Positions 49,795 through 59,037 of a DNA stretch of 64,000 nucleotides are shown here, in pieces. A program made the translations under genes and the position numbers. Below the pieces are notes generated by a model, which was not told the origin of the DNA, made no database searches, and was given only the letters and a program-made list of their open reading frames with translations. Numbering within the stretch: position 1 is the first letter of the stretch; every line of letters begins with the position of its first letter. The stretch is from Microbulbifer sp. MI-G. GTDB lineage: Bacteria; Pseudomonadota; Gammaproteobacteria; Pseudomonadales; Cellvibrionaceae. The DNA lies in the NCBI RefSeq assembly GCF_030440425.1, contig NZ_CP098023.1, positions 1,787,501-1,851,500 on the forward strand, written 5' to 3'.

Positions 49795-50775
49795 TCACGG
49801 TTGCCCCCTTTTTCTGTTTCTGTAGCAGTTGTTTTTCTGGTGTGACCCATAGAAGGACATCAGCTCCGGCACCAGGGGTTTGGTGTTGTCAAAGTCCAGT
49901 AACGGCAGCCGGTGGCGGCGGCAGAGCTGCTCCACTTCGATACGAAGGCGGGCCTGTTTTTTTGCAAAAGCGTCCCGCTGGGAGCGGTTAACGGCATTCA
50001 GAAAAGTGCGCTGGAGGCCGTCTGTGATCGTCATCGAGTGTGCCGGAAGTTTTTGCTCCAGAGGATCGGTTACCCGGATTACCTGCAGGTCCGCTTGTCG
50101 GGATAGCAGGTATAGGGGTTGCGAACAGGGTTCATTGAGGTCGTGACAGTCGCTGATCAGGAAAAGGGCACTGCCAGGGCGGGCGATGCGGCGGGCCTCT
50201 TCCAACAGGGTCTTCAGGGAATGACTGCCATTTTCCGCTATCGGGCTGCTGAGTTCGCCCGCCCTGGCCACCATACTGTGAATCATTGCCAGTACGGCGT
50301 GGTGACTGCGCCGCGGACGAACAGTATCAATCTCCCGGTCTGAAAAAAGCAGGGCGCCAATACGATCGCTGTGCAGCAGTCCGGCCCAGCCGAGTGCTGC
50401 GGCAATGCCGCTGGCGGCTACAGATTTAAAAGCGCGATGGCTGCCAAAGAACATCGGTGAGCGCAGATCCAGCAGGATAACCACCGGCCTTTCCCGCTCC
50501 TCCTGGTAGAGTTTGGTATGGGTTTTGCCAGTACGTGCTGTAACGCGCCAATCAATAGAGCGGACATCGTCACCAGCCTGATAGCCCCTGACCTCCTCAA
50601 AGTTCATGCCGCGGCCGCGATAGCGGGTGAGCAGATTGCCGGCCTGGTCGCTGCGCGCCAGGCGCGGTTGAAACAATTGCAGCTGGCGCGCTGCATAGCG
50701 CAATTGTACCAGCGGGCCCACTTGTGGATAGGCGCCGCGCAATTCCGAATCTAACTGGGGGGCTGCAGCTTGCAT
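49795..50775 (-). CDS. DUF58 domain protein
   Basis: A 326-residue DUF58 protein with a degenerate VWA fold. The family signature RGMNFEEVRGYQAGDDVRSI is near residue 56, then DWRVTARTGKTHTKLYQEER, and VILLDLRSPMF replaces a full MIDAS. These proteins pair with MoxR ATPases. The ATG shares its A with the moxR TGA (TGATG), giving strict translational coupling; an in-frame TTG three bases earlier is not needed. 94 bases separate it from DUF4381. Confidence 0.92.
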   Translation of the reverse strand: MQAAAPQLDSELRGAYPQVGPLVQLRYAARQLQLFQPRLARSDQAGNLLTRYRGRGMNFEEVRGYQAGDDVRSIDWRVTARTGKTHTKLYQEERERPVVILLDLRSPMFFGSHRAFKSVAASGIAAALGWAGLLHSDRIGALLFSDREIDTVRPRRSHHAVLAMIHSMVARAGELSSPIAENGSHSLKTLLEEARRIARPGSALFLISDCHDLNEPCSQPLYLLSRQADLQVIRVTDPLEQKLPAHSMTITDGLQRTFLNAVNRSQRDAFAKKQARLRIEVEQLCRRHRLPLLDFDNTKPLVPELMSFYGSHQKNNCYRNRKRGQP

Positions 50776-51746
50776 CAAATGGCTGGAACCTGCTGCAGCA
50801 ATCGCTCTATTACCTGGCCGGTGTTAATGCCGGCGGCTTCGGCTTCAAAACTGAGCAACAGGCGATGGCGTAAAATATCGGGAGCCACATCCATTACGTC
50901 GTCTGGGGTCACATAATCACGGCCGGCAAGCCAGGCTCGAGCGCGGGCACAGCGATCCAAGGCAATGGTTGCCCTGGGACTGGCGCCAAAATCTAACCAG
51001 GACGCCAACTCGCGGTCATACTTCATTGGCTCACGCGTGGCGATGACAAGTTGCACAGTGTAGGTTTCCACTGCCTCAATCATCTGCATGTCCAAAATTT
51101 GCTTGCGGGCCTGAAAGATGGTCTCCTGATTGATCACGTCGTCAGGGCGATTTTCGCCAAGGCTAGCCTCGGATCTGGCCAGACGCAGAATTTTTGCTTC
51201 CGCCTCTGCATCCGGGTAGGCAAGATTCACCTGCATTAAGAATCGGTCTAACTGAGCCTCTGGTAGAGGATAGGTGCCCTCCTGCTCAATAGGGTTTTGA
51301 GTGGCCATCACCAAGAATAACTGTGGTAGCGGATAGGTTTTCCGCCCTACACTGATTTGTCGCTCTGCCATGGCCTCCAACAGTGCGGACTGCACTTTGG
51401 CGGGAGCGCGATTGATCTCATCGGCCAGGATCAGGTTGTGAAAGACCGGCCCTGGCTGGAAGTGGAACTCACCGGTTTCCGGCCGGTAAATATCAGTACC
51501 AGTAATATCTGCCGGCAACAGGTCCGGTGTAAATTGAACGCGATGGAAGTCTCCCTCAACAGCTTCGCCCAGTGTTTTAATCGCCTTGGTTTTGGCCAGG
51601 CCCGGAGCGCCCTCCACCAACAGGTGGCCGTCTGCAAGCAGGGCGATCAATATGCGGTTGACCAGCGTTTTCTGACCGATAATCTGCTCTTCCAACCAGT
51701 CGCCCAGGGCGACAATGCGATCTCTGATATTCCGGTTTGCTTCCAT
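50775..51746 (-). CDS. MoxR family AAA+ ATPase
   Basis: A 323-residue AAA+ ATPase of the MoxR class. Walker A is GAPGLAKT (residues 46-53), Walker B LILADE with Asp109/Glu110, followed by the helix-2 insert region and the sensor I segment VMATQNPIEQEGTYPLPEAQ, and a C-terminal lid with GASPRATIAL. MoxR proteins are thought to act as chaperones that load metals or remodel VWA partners; four such partner genes follow it. It begins the moxR-DUF58-DUF4381-batA-batB/C-batD-exoD unit. Confidence 0.95.
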   Translation of the reverse strand: MEANRNIRDRIVALGDWLEEQIIGQKTLVNRILIALLADGHLLVEGAPGLAKTKAIKTLGEAVEGDFHRVQFTPDLLPADITGTDIYRPETGEFHFQPGPVFHNLILADEINRAPAKVQSALLEAMAERQISVGRKTYPLPQLFLVMATQNPIEQEGTYPLPEAQLDRFLMQVNLAYPDAEAEAKILRLARSEASLGENRPDDVINQETIFQARKQILDMQMIEAVETYTVQLVIATREPMKYDRELASWLDFGASPRATIALDRCARARAWLAGRDYVTPDDVMDVAPDILRHRLLLSFEAEAAGINTGQVIERLLQQVPAI

Positions 51747-52055
51747 AGCATCTCTTCTTTTGCGAATGTGCCCGCCGAGTCGAATTGGCTGGCTATCTGC
51801 GATCTTTTATATATAGTCGCCCCTATTGGGGTTGGCTCCGTTGATTTTAACGGCACCAGAAGAAGAGGCAAGTACGTAACAACGGATCATCGGCAAGACG
51901 ACAAAAGTTTGAGGTTGTTCTGTCAGACCTCAAAGGGTAACTGAAAGTGAACTTGTAGGACTCACTCCGGCTGCAATCCGAGGATGAGATGACTGTCTTT
52001 TCGGATCTACAGTTATTGGATCGGATGAGACAAAAATGCGATTGGGAGGTTCCCC
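51747..52055. other. moxR-gdhB divergent gap
   Basis: These 309 bases must hold both divergent promoters. A CCCC-TATT-GGGG palindrome near 51813-51824 adjoins an AT-rich TATATATA stretch (about 51808) that could be the moxR -10. GGGAGG at 52044-52049 is the gdhB ribosome-binding site. No gene is seen. Confidence 0.4.
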
Positions 52056-55000
52056 GTGAATATGGCGACGGTGATTACCAATAGCCGTGAAGAGTTGGTA
52101 GCACAAATTTGTGAGCTGATTCGCGATAAGCTGGCGAGTGAGGCCGAGCCAGTGGTGGCCTTTGCACAGCAGTTTCTTCACCAGTATCCGTTGGAAGACC
52201 TGGCGGGCCGACGACTTGTGGATGTGTACGGTTGCATCTACTCCTGGTGGAACTTTATTCAGCAGCGCCCCAGCGATCTTCCCAAGGTGTGGATCTTCAA
52301 TCCGCGTCTGGAGGATGATGGCTGGGAATGTACCCATACGGTGATCGGGCTGTTGCAGCGGGATATGCCATTTCTGGTGGATTCCGTGCGAATGGAGGTC
52401 AATCGGAGAAATACCGTCATCCATTCCATCAAAAGTACGGTATTGCATCTTGAACGCAATAGCAGTGGTAAGTTGAAACATCTGCTTCCCGCCCCCGGAA
52501 TGTCGCCGGATTTGTCCTACGAGCATCTCTCGACACGCAGGAGCAAACCTGGCAAAGGAGGGGGAAAGCGGGTCGAAGCCCTGATTTATATCGAGGTGGA
52601 CCGCGACACCTCGGCGGAGTTCGCCTCTGGATTGACCGCTACCTTGAAAGAGATTCTGGGCGAGGTGGAATTGGTGGTAGATGATTACGCGCCTCTGCTC
52701 GAAACCTGCAGCCAGATGGAGGGCCAGTTACAGACCGGGCTTTCGGAAGACGACACCAATCTGCTGGAGGCATGCGCTTTCCTGCAGTGGATGCGCGATG
52801 GCAACTTTACTTTCCTGGGCTATCGGGAATACGAGTTCAGCCAGGTGGACGACAAGAAGATCCTGAGCGAGATGGAAGACCGGCGCCTGGGGATTTTCAA
52901 GAAGTTGCAGGAGACGGCTGCTCCCATGCCGGAGACCGCTTTCAGCGAGGGCAAGCAGCGCTTTTATCAGGGCCCCAATTATCTGACGTTCGCCAAATCC
53001 TCGGTAAAATCCCGTGTGCACCGCAGTGCCTATTCGGATTACGTGATGATCAAGCGCTATAGTGCGGAAGGCGAGGTCATCGGCGAGTCGGCGTTTATGG
53101 GGCTTTATACCTCCCCGGTGTATACAGAGAGCCCCGCCAAGATCCCGATTATCCGGCGCAAGATGGCGTCTATCATCGAGTACAGCGGTCTGACAGGCCA
53201 CGGCCACGATGGCAAGGCGCTGCGCCGTATCCTCGACACCCTGCCCCGCGACGAACTGTTTCAGGGCAGCACACAGGAATTGTTCGACGTGGTGATGGGG
53301 GTGCTGAGCCTGAATGAACGCGCGCAGATCCGTCTGTTTATGCGCCGCGACCCGTTTGGCAAGTTTGTCACAGCGACGGTGTATGTGCCGCGGGAACAAT
53401 TCAGCAGTAGCGTGCGTGAGCTGATTTGTTCCCATATAAGCCGAGCCATAAAGGCCAGGGATTCGGATTTCACCACCTTCTTCTCCGAATCCATTCTCGC
53501 GCGGGTGCATTTTGTCTTCCGCGTTTCACCTGAAGAACCTGTGGATATAGATGTAGCGCTGTTGGAGGCGCAGATTGTGGATATAACCCGCTCCTGGGAA
53601 GATGTATTTCAAAGATCGCTCATTGAAAGCAGTGGGGAGGAGGAAGGCAACCGGCTCTTTCGTATCTACGGGCGCGCTTTCCCGGCGGGCTATCGTGAAG
53701 ATTTTGAACCGCGTATCGCGGTACAGGATGTCACCGCCATCCAGGGGTTGGATGAGCACAACCGCGTCGCCATGAGTTTCTACCAGCCTGCCGGTGCAGC
53801 CCAGGGCAGCCTCCGTTTCAAAGTCTTTAACTGGGGCAGTGGCCTGACCCTATCAGATATTATCCCGGTACTGGAGAACCTGGGTCTGCGGGTAATCGGT
53901 GAGTTCCCCTATACGATCCGCCCCTGTGGCGGCACCGATGTGTGGATGCACGAGTTTTACCTGGAGTTTGGCCTGGCCACCAAAATCGATGCCCAGGCTT
54001 CCCGCAACCTGTTCCAGGATGCCTTCTCGGCTATCTGGAGCCAGACCGCCGAGAGCGACGCCTTTAACCGCCTGGTATTGGCCGCCCGCTTGAACTGGCG
54101 TGAAGTATCCATGTTGCGCGCCTATGCCCGCTACCTGAAACAAACAACATTCAGTGCCAGCCAGGACTATATCGCAGCAACGCTGGCCAGTCATGTGGAG
54201 ATTACCCGCAACCTGGTGGCGCTTTTCCGCGCGCTGTTTGATCCGCGCCTGAGCTCCGGCAAGCAGGAGCAGACCCGGGTTGAACGGTTGATTATTAAAA
54301 TTCACGATGGATTGGATGGGGTCGAAAATCTCAATGAGGACCTGGTGCTGCGTCGCTACCTGGAATTGCTGCTGGCAACCCTGCGCACCAACTTTTTTCA
54401 GAGTGATGCCGAGGGGCGCTCCAGAGATTACATCTCAATCAAGTTCAGTCCGCGGGATATTCCAGGTATTCCCGAGCCACGCCCCGAGTTTGAGATTTTT
54501 GTCTACTCACCGCGTGTGGAAGGGGTGCACCTGCGCGGCAGTAAGGTGGCCCGGGGTGGCTTGCGCTGGTCGGACCGCCTGGAGGATTTCCGCACCGAGG
54601 TATTGGGGCTGGTGAAGGCCCAGGCGGTGAAAAATGCGGTCATCGTTCCCAGCGGTGCAAAAGGGGGGTTTGTGATACGTCGCCCGCCGGCGGGTGGCAG
54701 CGGCGAGGCTGTGCTGGAAGCGGGAATTGCCTGCTATAAAACCTTTATCCGCGGCCTGCTGGATATCACCGATAACCTGAGGGATGGTGAGATCGTCCCG
54801 CCACCATTGGTCGTGCGCCGGGATGAGGACGACCCCTACCTGGTGGTGGCGGCGGACAAGGGGACCGCCTCCTTCTCCGATATCGCCAATGGCATTGCCA
54901 AAGACTATGGTTTCTGGTTGGGCGATGCCTTTGCCTCCGGCGGCAGTCAGGGGTATGACCATAAGAAAATGGGGATTACCGCCCGTGGTGCCTGGGTATC

Positions 55001-56978
55001 TGTACAGAGACACTTCCGCGAAATGGGGGTGGATGTGCAGAAAGAGGATTTCTCCGTCATTGGTATCGGTGATATGGGTGGCGATGTTTTTGGGAATGGC
55101 ATGCTGTTATCCGAACATATTCGTCTGAAAGCCGCCTTTAACCATATGCACATCTTTATTGATCCCGATCCGGATGCGTCCAGCAGTTTTGCGGAACGCA
55201 AGCGCCTGTTTGACCTGCCCCGCTCCAGTTGGAGAGATTACAACCGCGAGCTGATCTCCGAAGGCGGTGGCGTTTTCGAGCGCCGTGTCAAGGCGATCAG
55301 GATCTCCCCGCAGATGAAGAGCACCTTTGATATCCAAGAAGACCAACTCACGCCCAATGCGTTGATCAGTGCACTGCTGCGAGCGCCGGTGGATTTGATC
55401 TGGAATGGCGGCATTGGTACCTACGTCAAGGCCGCTACAGAATCCGATGGCGAAGTGGGGGACAAGTCCAATGACCATTTGCGAATCAATGGGCGTGAGC
55501 TGCGCGCGAGGGTCTTCGGTGAAGGGGGCAACCTGGGCATGACCCAGCGCGGTCGCATTGAATACGCTCTGAATGGCGGCCGCTGTAATACCGACTTTAT
55601 CGACAATGCCGCCGGTGTGGATTGTTCCGACCACGAGGTGAATATCAAGATCCTTCTCGATCGGGTGGTGGCAAGTGGGGATCTCACCGACAAGCAGCGC
55701 AATCAGCTGTTGGATGGAATGACCCACTCCGTGAGCGATCTCGTACTGCGTAATAACTACGATCAGACCCGCGCATTAAGCATTGCTGAGTATCAGGTTT
55801 CCAACCGTCTGGATGAATACCGGCGCACCATTAATGGGCTGGAGGATGACGGCCGCCTCAATAGGGCACTGGAGTTTATCCCCGACAACGAACAGATTTC
55901 CGAGCGGCTGCACAAAGGGCAGTGCCTCACCCGTCCGGAATTGTCGGTTTTGATTTCCTATGTGAAAGTGCAGCTCAAAGAAGCGCTGCAAGGCTCAGAG
56001 ATTACCGATAACCCCCAAGTGCGTCGGGCTGCCGAATCCGCCTTTCCCGCGGAGCTCGTGGCGCAATACCAGGACCAGATATACAGCCACCCGCTGTTGC
56101 GTCAGATTGTGGCCACCCAGGTGGCCAATGAAATGGTCAACAGTATGGGGATCACATTCTATAATCGCATCAGCACCGCCACCGGGGGGAATATCGATGA
56201 TGTCGCAGCGGCCTATGTGAGTGCCCGCGATGTCTACAGCATGCGAGAGTTCCAGGAGCAGGTGGTTCTGCTCGACTACAAGGTACCGGCGGAACTGCAA
56301 ACCGAGCTGCTGAATTCCATGATTGGCCGGGTGCGCCGTGCCACCCGCTGGTTTCTGCGCAATCGTCGCAGTGATTTGGAGCCGGCGCACAATTGTGCGT
56401 TGTTCCAGGAGCCGGTACAGCGCGTCATCCAGGCCCTGCCTAAAATCCTGAGCGGAGATCCACTCAGTGAGTGGGAGCAGCGTTACCAGAAGCTTTTGGA
56501 AGCGGGGGTGCCAGAGCCTCTGGCACTTCTGTCAGCCTCCCCAACTTATCTCTATTCGGCGCTTGGTATCTCCGCGTCGGCGCGGGTCAGTGGGAAGTCG
56601 GTGGAAGAGGTTGCCATCGTGTATTTTCGGCTTTCCGACGCGTTGAATCTGCACTGGTTCGGCAATCTGATTGTCGATCTGCCGGTCGACAGTTTCTGGC
56701 AGGCACAGGCCCGGGAAACCAGCATGGATGATCTGGACAACCAGCTCTCGACCCTTGCGGTCAACATTCTGCGCCTTGCCAGCGGGGAGAAATTGGATGT
56801 CGATACTGCGATGAAGCGATGGAGCGCTATTATGGGGCCTGCTATTGCGCGTTGGCACACGATGATTGCCGAGTTAAAAGCAGCCTCTATGGGTGATTTT
56901 GCGATGTTTACGGTGGCTTTGCGTGAGTTGATGTACCTGGCACAGGCTACCGCAGACTGCGAATCCCTGGAAGAATAA
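52056..56978 (+). CDS. gdhB: NAD-dependent glutamate dehydrogenase (large type)
   Basis: Very large (1640 residues) NAD-specific glutamate dehydrogenase of the GDH-180 class, which deaminates glutamate to 2-oxoglutarate during amino-acid catabolism. N-terminal ACT-like regulatory regions (roughly 1-650) precede the catalytic core, seen in VHLRGSKVARGGLRWSDR and the following FRTEVLGLVKAQAVKNA and VPSGAKGGFV near residues 830-870, then the NAD fold with GIGDMGGDVFGNG near 1010; a long helical C terminus follows. GTG 52056 lies six bases after GGGAGG; ATG 52062 is the alternative. Pseudomonas homologues of about 1620 residues are allosterically controlled. Its product enters the nearby TCA block. 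Confidence 0.95.
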   Translation: MNMATVITNSREELVAQICELIRDKLASEAEPVVAFAQQFLHQYPLEDLAGRRLVDVYGCIYSWWNFIQQRPSDLPKVWIFNPRLEDDGWECTHTVIGLLQRDMPFLVDSVRMEVNRRNTVIHSIKSTVLHLERNSSGKLKHLLPAPGMSPDLSYEHLSTRRSKPGKGGGKRVEALIYIEVDRDTSAEFASGLTATLKEILGEVELVVDDYAPLLETCSQMEGQLQTGLSEDDTNLLEACAFLQWMRDGNFTFLGYREYEFSQVDDKKILSEMEDRRLGIFKKLQETAAPMPETAFSEGKQRFYQGPNYLTFAKSSVKSRVHRSAYSDYVMIKRYSAEGEVIGESAFMGLYTSPVYTESPAKIPIIRRKMASIIEYSGLTGHGHDGKALRRILDTLPRDELFQGSTQELFDVVMGVLSLNERAQIRLFMRRDPFGKFVTATVYVPREQFSSSVRELICSHISRAIKARDSDFTTFFSESILARVHFVFRVSPEEPVDIDVALLEAQIVDITRSWEDVFQRSLIESSGEEEGNRLFRIYGRAFPAGYREDFEPRIAVQDVTAIQGLDEHNRVAMSFYQPAGAAQGSLRFKVFNWGSGLTLSDIIPVLENLGLRVIGEFPYTIRPCGGTDVWMHEFYLEFGLATKIDAQASRNLFQDAFSAIWSQTAESDAFNRLVLAARLNWREVSMLRAYARYLKQTTFSASQDYIAATLASHVEITRNLVALFRALFDPRLSSGKQEQTRVERLIIKIHDGLDGVENLNEDLVLRRYLELLLATLRTNFFQSDAEGRSRDYISIKFSPRDIPGIPEPRPEFEIFVYSPRVEGVHLRGSKVARGGLRWSDRLEDFRTEVLGLVKAQAVKNAVIVPSGAKGGFVIRRPPAGGSGEAVLEAGIACYKTFIRGLLDITDNLRDGEIVPPPLVVRRDEDDPYLVVAADKGTASFSDIANGIAKDYGFWLGDAFASGGSQGYDHKKMGITARGAWVSVQRHFREMGVDVQKEDFSVIGIGDMGGDVFGNGMLLSEHIRLKAAFNHMHIFIDPDPDASSSFAERKRLFDLPRSSWRDYNRELISEGGGVFERRVKAIRISPQMKSTFDIQEDQLTPNALISALLRAPVDLIWNGGIGTYVKAATESDGEVGDKSNDHLRINGRELRARVFGEGGNLGMTQRGRIEYALNGGRCNTDFIDNAAGVDCSDHEVNIKILLDRVVASGDLTDKQRNQLLDGMTHSVSDLVLRNNYDQTRALSIAEYQVSNRLDEYRRTINGLEDDGRLNRALEFIPDNEQISERLHKGQCLTRPELSVLISYVKVQLKEALQGSEITDNPQVRRAAESAFPAELVAQYQDQIYSHPLLRQIVATQVANEMVNSMGITFYNRISTATGGNIDDVAAAYVSARDVYSMREFQEQVVLLDYKVPAELQTELLNSMIGRVRRATRWFLRNRRSDLEPAHNCALFQEPVQRVIQALPKILSGDPLSEWEQRYQKLLEAGVPEPLALLSASPTYLYSALGISASARVSGKSVEEVAIVYFRLSDALNLHWFGNLIVDLPVDSFWQAQARETSMDDLDNQLSTLAVNILRLASGEKLDVDTAMKRWSAIMGPAIARWHTMIAELKAASMGDFAMFTVALRELMYLAQATADCESLEE

Positions 56979-57131
56979 CAAAATCATAAGTTCCAGCCAT
57001 TGTTTGATTGCCGGATTGGTATGGATAAGAAAGACCCCTGTGGTTGGTCCCGACCAGGTATTTGTGTAACCCGAATGCTTCGTTTGCCCTTCCCGTGGCA
57101 GAGAGGTAGTCACCCCCCATTAAGGTAAGGT

Positions 57132-58178
57132 ATGTATTCAGCACTGCGTAAGGCATTGTTCGCGCTCGATCCCGAGCGCGCCCACCATTTCTCACTGGAT
57201 GCAATCGGGGCCGCCGAGCGCCTCGGTCTGATGTCGCTGTTCACAAAACCCATAGCGCATGATCCTGTCGAATTGATGGGCCTGACGTTACCCAACCCCG
57301 TGGGCCTGGCTGCAGGGCTGGACAAGAATGCACAGGCATTCAACGGATTGGGGGCACTGGGTTTTGGTTTTATCGAAGTGGGGACTGTGACACCGCGCCC
57401 GCAGCCAGGCAATCCACAACCGCGCCTGTTCCGTGTGGAAGAGGCTGGTGCTCTGATCAATCGTATGGGCTTTAATAACCTCGGTGTCGATTACCTTGTA
57501 CAGCGGGTGCGACATCGCCGTTACAAAGGGGTACTGGGCATCAATGTGGGCAAGAACTTCGATACGCCGGTTGAGAAAGCGGCGGAGGACTACTGCCTGT
57601 GCATGGAAAAAGTTTATCCTTTTGCAGATTACATTACTGCCAACGTGTCCTCTCCCAATACCCGTGGGCTGCGGGATCTGCAGTTTGGCAAAAGCCTGAA
57701 ACATCTGCTGGAGCGAATCAAGGACAAGCAGCTGCAGCTGGCACAGAAGAGTGACCGCTATGTGCCCGTGGCAGTGAAGATTGCCCCGGATCTGGATGGG
57801 GAGGCTATCACCCAGATTGCCGAAGTGTTGTGTGAGTACAGTATCGATGGCGTGATTGCGACCAATACCACCATCGATAAGTCCTCGATGGCCAGTCTGC
57901 CCTATGGAAACGAGGAAGGCGGTCTCAGCGGCAAGCCGCTACGACAGCGCTCGACCCAGGTCATTGCGCAATTGGCCAAGGTGTTGCACAAGCAGATCCC
58001 CATTATCGGTGTGGGCGGTATTTTTGACGGAACCAGTGCGGTGGAAAAGATTCGTGCCGGTGCCACTGCCGTGCAGATCTATACCGGGTTTATTTATCGG
58101 GGACCGGCACTCATTCGCACTGCGGCGCAGGCCCTTGCCCTGGAACGCCGTCGCTCGGTCGGGCATCACTCCCAATAG
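57132..58178 (+). CDS. pyrD: Dihydroorotate dehydrogenase (quinone), class 2
   Basis: Membrane-associated flavoprotein that oxidises dihydroorotate to orotate with ubiquinone in pyrimidine synthesis. The 348 residues include the N-terminal helical extension (1-40) of class 2 enzymes, the FMN-binding GLAAGLDKNAQAF near 58, catalytic Ser174 in NVSSPNTRGLRDLQ, TNTTI and the terminal GVGGIFDGTSAVEKIRAGA. ATG follows AAGGT. It converges on rmf across about 110 bases that contain a CCCCGG repeat. Confidence 0.97.
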   Translation: MYSALRKALFALDPERAHHFSLDAIGAAERLGLMSLFTKPIAHDPVELMGLTLPNPVGLAAGLDKNAQAFNGLGALGFGFIEVGTVTPRPQPGNPQPRLFRVEEAGALINRMGFNNLGVDYLVQRVRHRRYKGVLGINVGKNFDTPVEKAAEDYCLCMEKVYPFADYITANVSSPNTRGLRDLQFGKSLKHLLERIKDKQLQLAQKSDRYVPVAVKIAPDLDGEAITQIAEVLCEYSIDGVIATNTTIDKSSMASLPYGNEEGGLSGKPLRQRSTQVIAQLAKVLHKQIPIIGVGGIFDGTSAVEKIRAGATAVQIYTGFIYRGPALIRTAAQALALERRRSVGHHSQ

Positions 58179-58221
58179 GCTTGGTAGAGCGCAGACAACC
58201 GCTCATTTCGGCACTCTGGCT

Positions 58222-58245
58222 CCCCGGCCCCGGCCCCGGCCCCGG
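58222..58245. repeat. CCCCGG hexamer x4
   Basis: Four exact consecutive copies of CCCCGG (24 bases) lie between the convergent pyrD and rmf stop codons. It is self-complementary in parts and could fold, or vary in copy number by slippage. Other terminator signals are not seen. Confidence 0.85.
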
Positions 58246-58286
58246 GCAGGGCCTGAGAGAAAAGCTGCGACGCCATTTGGGTCTAT

Positions 58287-58538
58287 CTAAATGGTGCTCC
58301 AGCCGTCCGGGTACTGGATGTCGGTGGAAATAGCGCTATAAATCTCCAATTTTTGCGCCTTGGTGGTTCTGTCAAAGCCATTCCAGTAGTCTTCCCGCCC
58401 TTCACGCCAGCCGTTGACCCATTCCTGGTGGGCATTGCTTTCCACAAAGGGGCAGCTGTCAATGGACTTGTTGTTCAGAGCAGCTAAATACCCCCGGTAG
58501 AATGCCCTGTCGGTGTGATTGCGTTTTTGGCGTTTCAT
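58287..58538 (-). CDS. rmf: Ribosome modulation factor, extended
   Basis: Ribosome modulation factor, which joins 70S ribosomes into inactive 100S dimers in stationary phase. The start at ATG 58538 (after AGAGGTG) gives 83 residues. Residues 1-55 match the family: MKRQKRNHTDRAFYRGYLAA at the start, a CPF segment, and WVNGWREGREDYWNGF. E. coli Rmf has 55 residues; here about 25 extra residues (TTKAQKLEIYSAISTDIQ and a PDGWSTI end) follow. The frame runs upstream to 58703, but that part lacks family similarity. Confidence 0.92.
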   Translation of the reverse strand: MKRQKRNHTDRAFYRGYLAALNNKSIDSCPFVESNAHQEWVNGWREGREDYWNGFDRTTKAQKLEIYSAISTDIQYPDGWSTI

Positions 58539-59037
58539 TGTATCAGGCACCTCTGTTTGTAGATGTACCGGCGGCAGCACGGTATGATGCATACGCTTTA
58601 CAGTTATATTGCACTGCCTGTTTAAGCTTATTGAATCTCTCCTGCAGGTGACCGCGCTTTCCTTTCCGCCTCCTATTGCAAGAATACTGTCGGGTTTGCC
58701 CAATCGGAAAATTCCGGGCGGGCATATAGAGCGTTACTGGCGGGGCGGAAAAATCCAACTTGACTTGCTAGACATGGGGCGAATAAGTGCGTTTTGCCCG
58801 GATCGAAACGGCACAGTGCGGAACAATTTGACGGCAGTGCAGTGACCTTCTGGGTGTGTCCGGTATCGAAAGTGGCCATGTGTGGGAGGAATCGGGGGGT
58901 ATCGAAGCCTCTCTCGGGTCCTTGGCCTCTGAGGGCGGCCTGTCCATTATTGCGACACCAGACAGAAAAGACTGTGGAGAGGCTAACAAGCTTCGACAGG
59001 CATGAAATATTCCCCCAAAGGGGCAAATTGGGTAAAT
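58539..59037. other. rmf-rlmKL divergent gap
   Basis: About 500 bases without a convincing gene. On the minus strand a TATAAC hexamer near 58600 may be the rmf -10; its -35 is weak. Several short frames here (60-115 codons) lack family similarity and good starts. The rlmKL promoter was not pinpointed. Confidence 0.4.
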
